From the NCBI RefSeq assembly GCF_001293685.1, contig NZ_BCAG01000003.1, positions 1,116,001-1,180,000 of the forward strand: DNA of 64,000 bases. The letters run 5' to 3'. Position 1 is the stretch's first letter. Every line of letters starts with the position of its first letter. This DNA is from Desulfatitalea tepidiphila (GTDB taxonomy: Bacteria; Desulfobacterota; Desulfobacteria; Desulfobacterales; Desulfosarcinaceae). The position numbers were made by a program, and so were the translations under genes. Positions 15,812-24,697 of this stretch are shown piece by piece. A model generated the notes under the pieces. The model was given only the letters and a program-made list of their open reading frames with translations, was not told where the DNA came from and ran no database searches.

Positions 15812-17920
15812 CTATGCGCCGTTGTTCCTGAACAGCCCGCGCCAGTCCATGGCCTTGGCGCCGGCATCGATGCGCACCTTGTACTCCACGCCGTCCACGG
15901 TCCAGCCGGCCTGCATCTCCATGTAGGGCTGCTGCACGCCGTCGAGGAAAAAGACGGTGACCGTGCGCCGGCGCCCCTTTTCGGCGGCGGCGTACCAGGC
16001 GGTCTCGCTGTCGTCGTCCAGGCGGCCGTCGTAGACGCGCTGGAAGGTGTCGCCCGAGTAGATGTTGCGCCGGGTGGCGGCGAGCGAACTGTCGGTGGCT
16101 TCCGCCACGGAATCCGCATAGCGCTCGCTCTGGAAAAAGACTTCCGAGGTGCCTTTAAGGGCCATTGGCTGGATGATATAGCGGGGCTTGATGTTCAGGC
16201 GGCGCTTTCCGCGCAGATCCTTCTGGGTGCCCATCTTCCGATCGCACTCGGCCATGGTCTCCATGGCCGGGGCCCCGGCTGCGGACGCCTGGTTGAAGTG
16301 CTTGGCGGCATCGAACAGGGCCACGCCGTCGCCCATGGCGGCGTTGCCGGTGAGCACGGCATAGGGCAGGTCGCCCACCTTGCGGGCGGCCATCTCGCCG
16401 TGGCTGCGGGGGATGACCACCAGGGCGTCTAAGTCGTCGTTGATGATGGTGTGGCGGGTGATGGCCTCGATCTTGCCGTAGGTGGCGATGGAGTAGGTCT
16501 CCTGGGTCTCGGTGCGCTCGCCGTACTTGTACTTGCCTTTGTCCGGGATCTGATCCAGGTCGTCGCCTTCGGACAGGCGCGGGGAGTGGTGGGTCTTAAA
16601 ATCGCTCACCGACCCCACGTCGCACCAGATGCGCCAGGTCTCGTCGGCCCCTTCCCAGCCGTCAAACAGGGATTTGTTGGCCACGTTGGCCAGAATGAAG
16701 GGCAGGTCCGAGGTGGTCAGGGCACGGCCCACCATCTCCATGGCATGGCCCCGGTCCGATACCCCGGCATTGCGCAGGCAGTGGCGGGCGAGCTCGCGAA
16801 GCGAATAGCCGCGCAGCTCGTCGGTGCCCGGGGCGGGTTCGGAGATGATCACCCCGCCGCGCAGCAGCATAGCATGGCCGGCCGCGGACCGGAACTTGTC
16901 GCGGGAGTCGGCGCCGAGCTCCACGGGGGTGCGGTGGCCGTAGCCGCCGCCGTTTTCGATGGAGGACAGCACGCGCTCTATCACCTCTTCGCGCACCTGG
17001 TCGACGGGGGTGCCCTCGGCGATAAAGCTGCGGGCCAGCTCTTCGCACCCGGCCCGCTGGCAGATGGCGTCGATGCTCACGATGCGCTCGCGCTCGGCGC
17101 CCACGGCCTGGCGGCGCAGCTGGTCGACGTCGACGTCGGGATCGGCGCCCGGATCGGCCGGGGGCGGTTGGGCGGCGCGCGCCTGGGCAGCGGCCGCGTC
17201 GTCGGTTCGCAGTTGATCGAAAAAGGCCCAGGCCGCCGCTTCGTCGGCATCCTTGGCCAGTCCTCGGGACTCCAGATAGGCTCTCAATCGAGGGTCCATG
17301 GTCTTTTGCTCCTTGTGGTTGGGAGAATTGGGGGGTTGTTTGCTTCTGGCCTTGGCCGCCTCGTCGGCCCCGATGGGGCAGATGGAAAGCTCCTTGACCC
17401 GCCAGCGGGTGGTGACGCGCACCGGGCCTTCGAAGACCCGGCCCCGGATGGTGGCCTTCTGGCCCTTGTCCACCCACTGGCTTTCGATGACGCGGTACCC
17501 GACGCTGAAATCGGTCAGGTGGCCCTCGCGGGCCTTGGTAAAGGGGCTTTCGGCCTCGGCCGTATGGGAAAAGAATACGCGCCCCACAAGCTGGCCCTTA
17601 TCGACGCTCATCTGTCGGTAGGACCCCAATACGCTGGCGGTATCCCAACGGTTGTGCGTGTCCAGCAGCGGCACCTGGCGGTTGCCGGGCATCTCGCAGC
17701 CGTCCATGAGAAGGATCTCGGGCACGACTTCGTAGCGATCGTAGTCAAACACCTCGACGGGCGCCTCGGTGGCCCCGACCACCTCGAACGAGCGGCTCTC
17801 GGCATCGAGGCTGGCCGGCGTGCCGTCGCCTGAAAGACGCAGGCTCATGGTGCGGTAGGCCATGTCCCGGGGTTGCGGCGGGGTGCGCATGGTCAGCGGT
17901 GAAAAGAGGGAAGGGGTCAT
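15812..17920 (-). CDS. Prohead protease / major capsid protein fusion
   Basis: 702 residues. Residues about 1-190 form a U35-type prohead protease: VPLLDTHNRWDTASVLGSYR supplies the likely catalytic His, and GHLTDFSVGYRV the Ser. A disordered Gln/Pro/Lys-rich linker (SKQPPNSPNHKEQKT) follows, then a helical scaffold-like stretch and the capsid domain to the C-terminus (VVIPRSHGEMAARKVGD, PRYIIQPMALKG, WYAAAEKGRRRTVTVFFLDG). Protease/MCP fusions of this kind are known in phages. The ATG at 17920 overlaps the portal stop (ATGA) and has AGGAGG upstream. An internal in-frame ATG at 17299 may give the capsid part alone. The longer open frame to 18412 is a shadow. Confidence 0.85.
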   Translation of the reverse strand: MTPSLFSPLTMRTPPQPRDMAYRTMSLRLSGDGTPASLDAESRSFEVVGATEAPVEVFDYDRYEVVPEILLMDGCEMPGNRQVPLLDTHNRWDTASVLGSYRQMSVDKGQLVGRVFFSHTAEAESPFTKAREGHLTDFSVGYRVIESQWVDKGQKATIRGRVFEGPVRVTTRWRVKELSICPIGADEAAKARSKQPPNSPNHKEQKTMDPRLRAYLESRGLAKDADEAAAWAFFDQLRTDDAAAAQARAAQPPPADPGADPDVDVDQLRRQAVGAERERIVSIDAICQRAGCEELARSFIAEGTPVDQVREEVIERVLSSIENGGGYGHRTPVELGADSRDKFRSAAGHAMLLRGGVIISEPAPGTDELRGYSLRELARHCLRNAGVSDRGHAMEMVGRALTTSDLPFILANVANKSLFDGWEGADETWRIWCDVGSVSDFKTHHSPRLSEGDDLDQIPDKGKYKYGERTETQETYSIATYGKIEAITRHTIINDDLDALVVIPRSHGEMAARKVGDLPYAVLTGNAAMGDGVALFDAAKHFNQASAAGAPAMETMAECDRKMGTQKDLRGKRRLNIKPRYIIQPMALKGTSEVFFQSERYADSVAEATDSSLAATRRNIYSGDTFQRVYDGRLDDDSETAWYAAAEKGRRRTVTVFFLDGVQQPYMEMQAGWTVDGVEYKVRIDAGAKAMDWRGLFRNNGA
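17297..17312 (-). promoter_or_regulatory. Internal start and ribosome site inside the protease/capsid gene
   Basis: On the minus strand AAGGAGCAAAAGACC precedes an in-frame ATG (MDPRLRAYLESRGLAK), with GGAG nine bases upstream. This would yield a 495-residue scaffold-capsid protein without the protease. The position right at the protease/linker boundary makes chance less likely, but expression is inferred. Confidence 0.55.
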
Positions 17921-19452
17921 GACGATGCCTCCTGTGCGGCCGTCTGGGCCGGTTGCTTGGCGGTGGATGCCGTCTGGGCGGCGGCGGGCAGGCCGAGCTC
18001 TTCGGCCAGGGCGTTGGCGTCGGCGATCTCCCGGTAGACGTCTTCGAGCTCCCGGCCCCGGCCGCGCACGATCTCCTGGGGAGAGCGCAAGAGGCTTGCC
18101 ACCGCCTCGGCCTGGGCCTTGCCCTCGCGCTGGGGATCGAGCGACTCCATGCCCGGGGGCTGCCACTCGCTTCGAAAATAGCGCTGGGGATCGGACGCAA
18201 AGCCGGGCAGGGCAAGGCGGCCGGCGAGCCAGGCCTCGCCGATGACATTGCGCACGATGGGCTGGGCGAACTGCAGCACGTGGCGCCGGCACACCGGGCG
18301 CAGCTGGTGGGAGAAGTCGTTTCTGATGGTGCGGGCCGTGGAGTAGTTGATGTCCTCGTAGTTGCCGGACAAAAGCTCGTAGGGGATGCCGGCCGTGACG
18401 GCCAGCATGCACAGCACCAGGCGCACGAACGGCGGAAAGTTGTCCCCGGGCCGCGGGTTCTGGGCGAAGGTGACCTCTTCTCCGGGCCGCAGGTACTGGA
18501 TGATGGCGTTTTCCAGCTCCTCGATCTTCTTGTTGGTCTCCTTGTCCAGGGCCGCGCCCACCCCGGCCTGAAAGGTCATGGGGGTGGGGGTCTTGATCAG
18601 GGCCAGATACTTTGAGGCCATCTTGGCGGCATCGATCTCGGCCTCCATGTACTCGCGCAGGCTGTGGGCCACGAGCACCGCGGGGGCCAGCGGCGAGATG
18701 CCGCGCAGCTGGCCGGGCCGCAGCATGTCAAAGCCGTGGATCACTTTATCGGCCGGGATGCGCCGGGTTTTGCCCCAGCTGTCCGGATCGGTGAAATGAA
18801 AGGCCGCCACCCGGCCGGTGGCGGCGTTGAACTCGATGCCTTGCTCCACTTCGTTGCCGGCGGAAACGTCGCGCAGGGTGTTGGAAGAGAGCCAGTCGGC
18901 CTCGTAGGCCTGCAGGCAAAAGGGAAGAAATCGCCTGCGGTCGTCCGAGCGGGTCTTGACCAGCAGAAACTCGCCGCTTTCCACGTCCTGGCGCTTGGCA
19001 AGGCGCATCAGCTCGTAAAAGTGCAGCTTGCCTGAGATGTCCGCCTCGTCGGCCCAGCGGGCAAAGACGTCTTCGATGCGCTGGTTGGTCTTGCGGTCGA
19101 GCTTGCCCGATCCGTCCTGGACCCGGGCCTGGTAGACGATGCCGGCGCCCACCACATAGTCCACGATGATGTTCACGGCCCGGGCAAAGTAGGGAAAGTC
19201 GCGCACCAGCTGGCGCACCCGCGCCCGTACGGTGGAAGAAGATGCCCCGATGATGTCGTTGACATTGGTGTTGCCGGGCGACCAGGGCCCGACCAGGCGG
19301 TTGCTTTTGGCCGCGGCATAGGTCTCGCGCCGGATCCGGTCAAGGCGCCGGGCACGGCCCATCACCTCCCGGGCCAGCATGCGCCGAACGCCGCGCTCGG
19401 GCGAAATGAGCCCGATCAGGGCGTCGATGCCCCGTGGCAGGGACGTGATCAC
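17917..19452 (-). CDS. Portal protein, lambda gpB family
   Basis: 511 residues from a GTG start that overlaps the gpW stop (GTGA). Family features include the early VGPWSPGNTNVNDIIG, RLVRDFPYFARAVNIIVDYVVGAGI (residues about 80-105), QAYEADWL and the late SGNYEDINYSTARTIRNDF. The portal forms the dodecameric DNA gate at one capsid vertex and docks the terminase. The C-terminal 40 residues are low-complexity Ala/Gln/Thr. The prophage 2 portal shares GLTYEKLSGDLSGVNYSSIR in place of the last motif, so the two are homologues. Confidence 0.93.
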   Translation of the reverse strand: MITSLPRGIDALIGLISPERGVRRMLAREVMGRARRLDRIRRETYAAAKSNRLVGPWSPGNTNVNDIIGASSSTVRARVRQLVRDFPYFARAVNIIVDYVVGAGIVYQARVQDGSGKLDRKTNQRIEDVFARWADEADISGKLHFYELMRLAKRQDVESGEFLLVKTRSDDRRRFLPFCLQAYEADWLSSNTLRDVSAGNEVEQGIEFNAATGRVAAFHFTDPDSWGKTRRIPADKVIHGFDMLRPGQLRGISPLAPAVLVAHSLREYMEAEIDAAKMASKYLALIKTPTPMTFQAGVGAALDKETNKKIEELENAIIQYLRPGEEVTFAQNPRPGDNFPPFVRLVLCMLAVTAGIPYELLSGNYEDINYSTARTIRNDFSHQLRPVCRRHVLQFAQPIVRNVIGEAWLAGRLALPGFASDPQRYFRSEWQPPGMESLDPQREGKAQAEAVASLLRSPQEIVRGRGRELEDVYREIADANALAEELGLPAAAQTASTAKQPAQTAAQEASS

Positions 19453-19664
19453 GAGGCGGCTCCCGCGTTTTTGGCGTAGGTGCGCAGGCACGCCGTGCCC
19501 AGCTCGGTCTCGGCCGCGGCGATGGCCGCATCCAGGTCGGCGATCTTGACGGCTTGGAACTCAAGGGTCTTTCCCGCCACTTCCGAACGGACCACGCGCT
19601 TGCCCTGGAGCAAAGACATCTTCATCGCGTGGAGGGTGGTCAGGTCTTCCTGGGTGTATGCCAT
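19449..19664 (-). CDS. gpW-like head-tail joining protein
   Basis: 71 residues, MAYTQEDLTTLHAMKMSLLQ..., with RVVRSEVAGKTLEFQAVKIADLDAAIAAAETEL as in the gpW family, which plugs and stabilises the portal for tail attachment. It directly precedes the portal gene with a four-base overlap. The prophage 2 counterpart carries RVTRLTIAGKSIEYGQADLVALQKLEADT in the same place. Upstream lies a repeat array, not another phage gene. Confidence 0.85.
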   Translation of the reverse strand: MAYTQEDLTTLHAMKMSLLQGKRVVRSEVAGKTLEFQAVKIADLDAAIAAAETELGTACLRTYAKNAGAAS

Positions 19665-19734
19665 TTAAAAACCCCATGTGTGGTGTGGTGGATGTTACAG
19701 GGCCACGGTAACATGGGGTTTTGGGGGGTCGGGG

Positions 19735-19794
19735 TGTTTAGGGGTATTTAGGGTTTTTTGTGCCCTATTTAGGGTTATTTAGGGATATTTAGGG
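19735..19794. repeat. Phased TATTTAGGG array, five copies
   Basis: TGTTTAGGG at 19735, then TATTTAGGG at 19745, 19766, 19776 and 19786. Start-to-start distances are 10, 21, 10 and 10 bases, that is one or two helical turns, so all copies face the same side of DNA. It lies in the 5' leader region of the gpW-portal operon on the minus strand (read as CCCTAAATA). This is probably a protein-binding operator array; no protein partner is identified. Confidence 0.7.
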
Positions 19795-19877
19795 TTTTAT
19801 AAGGTTGACAGGGGTCTTTGGCATCTGAATGGAAGGCAGGGATCGAGATCGGATTCTGCTAAGGCTATAAAACACCC

Positions 19878-19920
19878 GCGGTGAAAAGCAGAGCGAGGAA
19901 CGGGCGCCGCTTTTCACCGC
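19878..19920. terminator. Perfect 12-bp inverted repeat after the moron
   Basis: GCGGTGAAAAGC (19878-19889) and GCTTTTCACCGC (19909-19920) are exact inverted repeats separated by 19 bases, 26 bases beyond the stop of the 19947-20534 gene. The stem would form a strong hairpin. No clear T-run follows on the minus strand, so it could be a factor-dependent terminator or an insertion boundary. Confidence 0.45.
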
Positions 19921-19946
19921 TCGAGTGCATTTATCTTGTTAGGTAA

Positions 19947-20534
19947 TTATTCGATTGTTGCCCATTTAAGCTCTTCGCCTGTTTGCGGATCATAGTTATA
20001 GTAACTGGGCCAAACACGTTTGGTCGTGGGGTTGAGTCTTACTTCGCCTACGTCATCCGAAAAAACCACTTTATTAACATACTTACCCTCCCGGGTATGC
20101 CAATGAAACTTAAGGCTTGTAATTTCATTGGTAAGTGGATTTATTTTATCTCCGGCAATTTCTTCCATGCCATTTTTGACAATCACAATAAAATTTTTTC
20201 CATTCCTGAGCTTGATATCAAAGTGATATTCCTTGCATCCGTAATACACACTGGTTGAACAGCCATCACGATGGTGAACTTTTACAATTGTCATTTCCTG
20301 AATATCACTGACCGGCACTTTCAATTTTTCACCTTTGAGATGAACCTCAAGGAGGTCTCTGTTTTTAGCGACGTTGTATCCCGGGGCAGAAGTAACAGAG
20401 ATAAATTTGCTGGTCGAACCATCACTAAAATAGAGGGTTGCCCCAAAACCCTTTATGTCTTTTGCCTGAACTGACGGCACTAACAGTGCAGCAAGGACCA
20501 ATATCGGCAGCATGCCCAGACTTGCTTTACTCAT
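19947..20534 (-). CDS. Secreted protein of unknown function, prophage moron
   Basis: 195 residues with a clear signal peptide: MSKASLGMLPILVLAALLVPSVQA followed by KDIKG, predicted cleavage after VQA. The mature part is beta-rich with an extended KVHHRDGCSTSVYYGCKEYHF segment (two Cys that could pair in the periplasm). It is markedly AT-rich compared with the phage genes around it. AAAAGGAGA lies upstream of the ATG. It follows a lipoprotein gene by 72 bases, probably one operon. Placement between terminase and gpW suggests a lysogenic conversion gene. Function is unknown; superinfection exclusion in the envelope is a guess. Confidence 0.65.
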   Translation of the reverse strand: MSKASLGMLPILVLAALLVPSVQAKDIKGFGATLYFSDGSTSKFISVTSAPGYNVAKNRDLLEVHLKGEKLKVPVSDIQEMTIVKVHHRDGCSTSVYYGCKEYHFDIKLRNGKNFIVIVKNGMEEIAGDKINPLTNEITSLKFHWHTREGKYVNKVVFSDDVGEVRLNPTTKRVWPSYYNYDPQTGEELKWATIE

Positions 20535-20606
20535 TATGAATGTCTCCTTTTATTTGCCCTACGTCGAGGGTTGAATGCAGAACCAGTCAAAAGTCGGTCC
20601 CATATT

Positions 20607-22187
20607 TCATCTGCATATTGAAGAAATTGGTCTGCGCCCGAACACAACATCCTCGACGCGATCCGAGATGTCCCACTTTTTTCTTTCGTATACGCTGCAC
20701 ACCCTTGTTAGTTTGGATGCTCTTGAATACTTTGTGGCTATAGCGGAATATGGATCTTCGGTCTCTATCGATGCAATAATTGAGTCGTTCAACACGGCAA
20801 GTGCATACAACGAATCACTTGTCGAAAGTACAAAATTTTCTATGTCGGACATGGCTCTATAATATTCTTTATATCTTCTGAGCTTGAATAATACCACATG
20901 GGTGTAGGCTGGCCCGCCACTGTTAGGCGTCACATGGCCAATTTGATAATAATCAATAACGCCCCGATTGCCTCCATTGTACTTGTTAGCGCTATGGTTG
21001 TATGGCGACGTTCTGTTGCTGCTATTGTCGCGCACAATTTCCCAATCATGATCAACTCTATTAGATTGTTTTTTAGAGATAACTCTTTCATTCGAATTAT
21101 GATTGTCTATCTTAGCTAACGCGGGCTTTGTGTCATAATATTGGAGGACAAGTTCATGGTGTTGCCCATTGTCTGCAAAAAATTTCACGACGCCGCTGGA
21201 TCTCTTAATTGAACTGCTATATTGTGCAAATTTTGCTGGAATGCGATTCATGGCAGACTTTTCGGAAAAATATTCGTCGTTGCTTTTCAGGCTAATTATA
21301 AATTCATTGCTTTTCTTTCCTTCCACCACATGGAAAGTATCAGAATTGGCGGGGCGAAACTTGATATGATCCAAACGCTTTTTTTGCATATCATTTCTTA
21401 CGAAATGAGGATAATTTTTAAGAATAGTCGCGACAATCTTTCTTCTTTTTGTATCATCCATTAATGTCTTAAAACGTTCCTTTTTGGATTTACCGAATAA
21501 GTTTAAATACATATCTTCTGTTTGATGTTCTGGATCACCATCCTTATAAAGATTGTAATTTCTGCCATTGCGTCTGATATATGGAGTATAAGAAGCACTT
21601 CCAGGAAGTCCCTCACTGAATTCGTATTCATTAGCATCATATAAATCAAACCCCAAGAGACCTTCACATAGTTGAGCATCTGATCTCTTCCAAGACCAAG
21701 ACCATCCAAAGCTGATAATTAGCCTCGGTTGTGACAATTCGGGTTTGTCAATTTCTTTGCCTATATACTGAAAGTATACACCGGATACATTTTTAGGCAA
21801 CTCGGCAGTATAAGTCGGCGGTAAATAGACATAATCCATGTCGCTTAAATCAAATGTTTTAGGTTCTCTTCTATAGAAATAAAAGGTACTAATATGTTGT
21901 CTTCTGTAATAGACTTCTCTAAAGGCAATCTCTCCTTCCGAAATAGTTTCAAAGGCATGAAGTACAGTTTTAAAACGAGTATCAGAAACTTGTTTTAGTG
22001 TGGATTCAATGGATTGTTCAACTTTTTTAATTGGAAAGGACTCAATTCTATCTGAAATCACTGTTGGGTCTTTAGTATCATTCCGTATTCCTTTTAATCC
22101 ACAGGATTGTAGAATAGGTAACAATAAAACCAAAGTGAGCGCCATGAGCCATTTCTTCGCTGAAATTTGGGAGCTTTTACCTAACAT
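20607..22187 (-). CDS. Large lipoprotein of unknown function, prophage moron
   Basis: 526 residues. The N-terminus KKWLMALTLVLLLPILQSCG is a lipoprotein signal with lipobox LQSC (Cys about residue 29), so the mature protein is probably anchored in the outer membrane or periplasmic face. The rest is soluble, rich in Tyr, Asn, Ser and Lys, with SFGWSWSWKRSD near residue 160. I recognise no family. Codon use and base composition are AT-rich, unlike the neighbouring phage genes. GAAAGGA lies before the ATG. It sits at the locus where prophage 2 keeps its excisionase, integrase and cargo. Confidence 0.65.
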   Translation of the reverse strand: MLGKSSQISAKKWLMALTLVLLLPILQSCGLKGIRNDTKDPTVISDRIESFPIKKVEQSIESTLKQVSDTRFKTVLHAFETISEGEIAFREVYYRRQHISTFYFYRREPKTFDLSDMDYVYLPPTYTAELPKNVSGVYFQYIGKEIDKPELSQPRLIISFGWSWSWKRSDAQLCEGLLGFDLYDANEYEFSEGLPGSASYTPYIRRNGRNYNLYKDGDPEHQTEDMYLNLFGKSKKERFKTLMDDTKRRKIVATILKNYPHFVRNDMQKKRLDHIKFRPANSDTFHVVEGKKSNEFIISLKSNDEYFSEKSAMNRIPAKFAQYSSSIKRSSGVVKFFADNGQHHELVLQYYDTKPALAKIDNHNSNERVISKKQSNRVDHDWEIVRDNSSNRTSPYNHSANKYNGGNRGVIDYYQIGHVTPNSGGPAYTHVVLFKLRRYKEYYRAMSDIENFVLSTSDSLYALAVLNDSIIASIETEDPYSAIATKYSRASKLTRVCSVYERKKWDISDRVEDVVFGRRPISSICR

Positions 22188-22483
22188 AAGTAATCCTTTC
22201 TACTCTACATGAAAACATCTGGTCGCAAATCCATCCCGGTTCCGTGGAAGGGCCACCTCGCAAACTCCTCCGCACACTTGGACGAGCTTTTTTCGTTTAT
22301 CATTCATCTCCCATTGAGCCAACCTTAAAATTACCCAGTTATCCACCAAACCCAATCGATAAAAAAGTGCGGCCTGCTTGGACTGTGTTTGACATAGGCG
22401 GTCGGTATCATTCTAAATCCAGGATTGACCATCATTTTAATTGTTCAAGGAGGAAATAGGGGATGAAGCAATTGCCAGTTATT
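22188..22483. other. Moron promoter region with a 10-codon plus-strand frame
   Basis: 296 bases without a convincing longer gene. On the plus strand TTGACA (about 22390) with a 17-base spacer and TCTAAA is promoter-like. Downstream AAGGAGGAAATAGGGG precedes an ATG at 22462 that opens only MKQLPVILGR before a stop, overlapping the 3' end of the HTH gene. The promoter of the minus-strand lipoprotein must also lie here but I could not define it. Confidence 0.3.
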
Positions 22484-22729
22484 TTAGGTCGATAATTTTC
22501 TAAGATGGTTTTTTGCTTCGGCATATGCCTCAAGATTATCAGTGACAAAGTAACTCCACCAGTGGACCATTTCCTCGCGCATAGTAGTCCATTGGCCCTT
22601 GATTTTCCGCATCGGCATGGATGGGAACTCGCGCTTCCATTTCAGGATCGTACTTTCGCTGGCGCCGCCCAGTACCGGTTGAATCTCCTTGATGCCAATC
22701 AAAATATCATCGTTAATTTGTTTTGCCAT
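22484..22729 (-). CDS. Small HTH DNA-binding protein (excisionase-position)
   Basis: 81 residues from ATG at 22729 (GTG at 22738 is also possible). Residues such as DDILIGIKEIQPVLGGASES and TILKWKREFPSMPMRKIKGQW fit a MerR/AlpA-type winged HTH used by excisionases and small regulators. It begins three bases after the large terminase stop, exactly where prophage 2 has its excisionase-like gene. Whether it acts in excision, transcription or packaging is not shown. No integrase follows it. Confidence 0.55.
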   Translation of the reverse strand: MAKQINDDILIGIKEIQPVLGGASESTILKWKREFPSMPMRKIKGQWTTMREEMVHWWSYFVTDNLEAYAEAKNHLRKLST

Positions 22730-22731
22730 TT

Positions 22732-24694
22732 TCACCACATCCTTGCCTTTTCAGGTTTATCGTCAAGCTGGCGCTTCCGGGTCTCAGTTTGCTGAGCTTC
22801 CGCACCGTCCGGCCGCGGCCAGAACTTCACGCCCAGGATCTCACGGGCGGCCATGATCAGCACCGAACAGTCCCAGCCGTGATTCGCCCGCCCGGCAGTG
22901 ATCGGCTCCCATAGCCCTTTTTCGTTGATGCCTTCGGCTACCATGTGGCGGGCCCACTCGATGCTAAGCTCCGCGTGGAAGTGCCAGGCGCCGGGATCCC
23001 CGGCCTTGATCTTGAGTTTCCCGTCGAGCTGGTTTTTAAAGTAGTTTGTGTCCACCTTGACCAGTTGCAGGCCGCCGGGGATGGGAACGCGGCGCCCCTT
23101 GGCATCCGGTGGAAAATATTCCAATGTGGTGAACGAGACCGGCACGGCCTGGCGCACCTTGCCCTGGGAGGGCAGAATTCGGCCGCGGTGGCCCATGCAG
23201 AAGGTATAGACATCGGCCGTGCGGTGGCCCATGGCGTCCTGGATGGCCAAGTGCACGGGGTAGGGGGTGCCGGCTGAGTCGGTATACACATCCTGCCACA
23301 GGACCCGCTCCAGGACCTCGAAGCTCTGGACAAACCCGCAGCGCACCCCCCAGGAGTCCCACGATTCAAGGCCGTAGCCCACGGCCCGGATCTCGAACCA
23401 GAACCCGTCGTCCTGGGTGTCGATGCCGGCAAGCAGACACGCAACCTCGCCGCTTCCGGGCACGCTGCCCTCGGGCCGATCGTCGCACAGCTCGAGGGAT
23501 GGTATTCTCCGCGCGGTCCGAAGCGGTCGCCCGCCAAGGCCTGGCCGCAAAGCCGTTGTTAAAGTCGCGCAGCTTGATCAGATAATCGGGCTGCCCTTTC
23601 TGGGCCTTTAAAAAAGCCGCCGCGCACTCCCACATGTCGACAAACGGCGATACCCAGGCCGGGGCATGAAAGCCGATCCTGAGCGGCCGCACGGCCTCCA
23701 GGGCCTCCTGGACCGGGCGCCGTTTCTTGCGGTCCCGCCACTGGCCGGCCCGCACGGCCTTTTTGCGCTGGCCGTCGTCCCATTTGCTTTTACAATGGAT
23801 GCACTCGTACCAGACATCGCGCGTGGCCTCGATGACCATGGGATGGCGCACGCCGGCGCTCCACTTGATCTGTTCGAAGGCCATCAGCTGCTCGTGGCCG
23901 CAATGGGGGCAGACGGCATAATAGTCGAAGATCAGGTGGCAGTTGTTCAGCGCCACCCAGATGGCGCCGTCCTCGACCGTGGGGGTGCTCGCCCGAAACA
24001 TCTTTCGCATGTGCTTGTAGGTGCGCATGCGCTTTTCAGCCAGGGCATGGGGAGAGGACTCCTTTTTGCCCACCGTGGGCGGGTACTTGTCCTCTTCGTC
24101 CAGGAACACATAGGGCAGGGGACGGTTGGCCAGGCGGGCGGCAGACGTTGCCCAGGCCATGGTGATGCGCATATGCTGCAGGGTGATCTTGATCCCGGTC
24201 TCGTCGTCGGCATAGCCGGTGCGGTACGATTTGAGCCGCGGCGAGTCGTTGAACATGGGGGTGATGCGGTCGCCGGCATTGTCCTTGGCGTCGATCTCGT
24301 TGGGAAAGACTACCAGCCAGTTACCGGGCTTTCTGTCCGCCGTGTAGCCCATGCAGGTGTAGACGATCTCGGTCTTGGCGCCCTGGGGGGCAAAGCACAG
24401 CACGATCTCCTGCACTGAGGGGTAAAAGGCCGCGTCCATAATGGCCGGCGCATAGGGCACGGTGCTGTTTTTCCAGCGGCCGGGGACCGCGGCATCCCGG
24501 GGAAGATAGCGGTGCTTTTCTGCCCACACGCTGGGGGCGATTTTTTTGCGCTTGCGAAGCACCCGCTTTTCCTGGCGGGAGAATTTGATCCGGGCGGTGC
24601 CGCCCCCAGGGCCGATGGGGTAGCGGGTCAGGGCCTCGAGGTCGCCGATGGCCAGCAGCCATTTGGGATCGATAGGCAGGGGTTGGGGGATCAT
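22732..24694 (-). CDS. Terminase large subunit (GpA family), frameshifted
   Basis: Two frames make up one protein of about 653 residues. The first (to about 23510) has SRQEKRVLRKRKKIAPSVWA, the ATPase loop FAPQGAKTE, VFLDEEDKYPP (Walker B) and a zinc pair CPHCGH with CIHC. The second has LLAGIDTQDDGFWFEIRAVG, the nuclease domain, to the C-terminus. They join around 23501-23525, where removing one base (for example one G of GCGCGG) would restore ASDRARIPSLELC. This is a one-base insertion or a sequence error. The enzyme cuts and pumps DNA into the prohead. If the indel is real packaging should be abolished. Confidence 0.85.
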
Positions 24695-24697
24695 TGG

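Noticed and set aside
16451-17833. 460-residue plus-strand open frame
   Set aside because: Antisense to the protease/capsid fusion, whose motifs are clear.
19735-19800. Telomere-like CCCTAA tract
   Set aside because: Resemblance to eukaryotic telomere repeats is superficial; unit is 10 bp with a 21-bp step and lies inside a phage genome with no hairpin ends or protelomerase seen.
19805-19835. TTGACA at 19805 as a plus-strand promoter
   Set aside because: No acceptable -10 at 16-18 bases and no plus-strand gene downstream.
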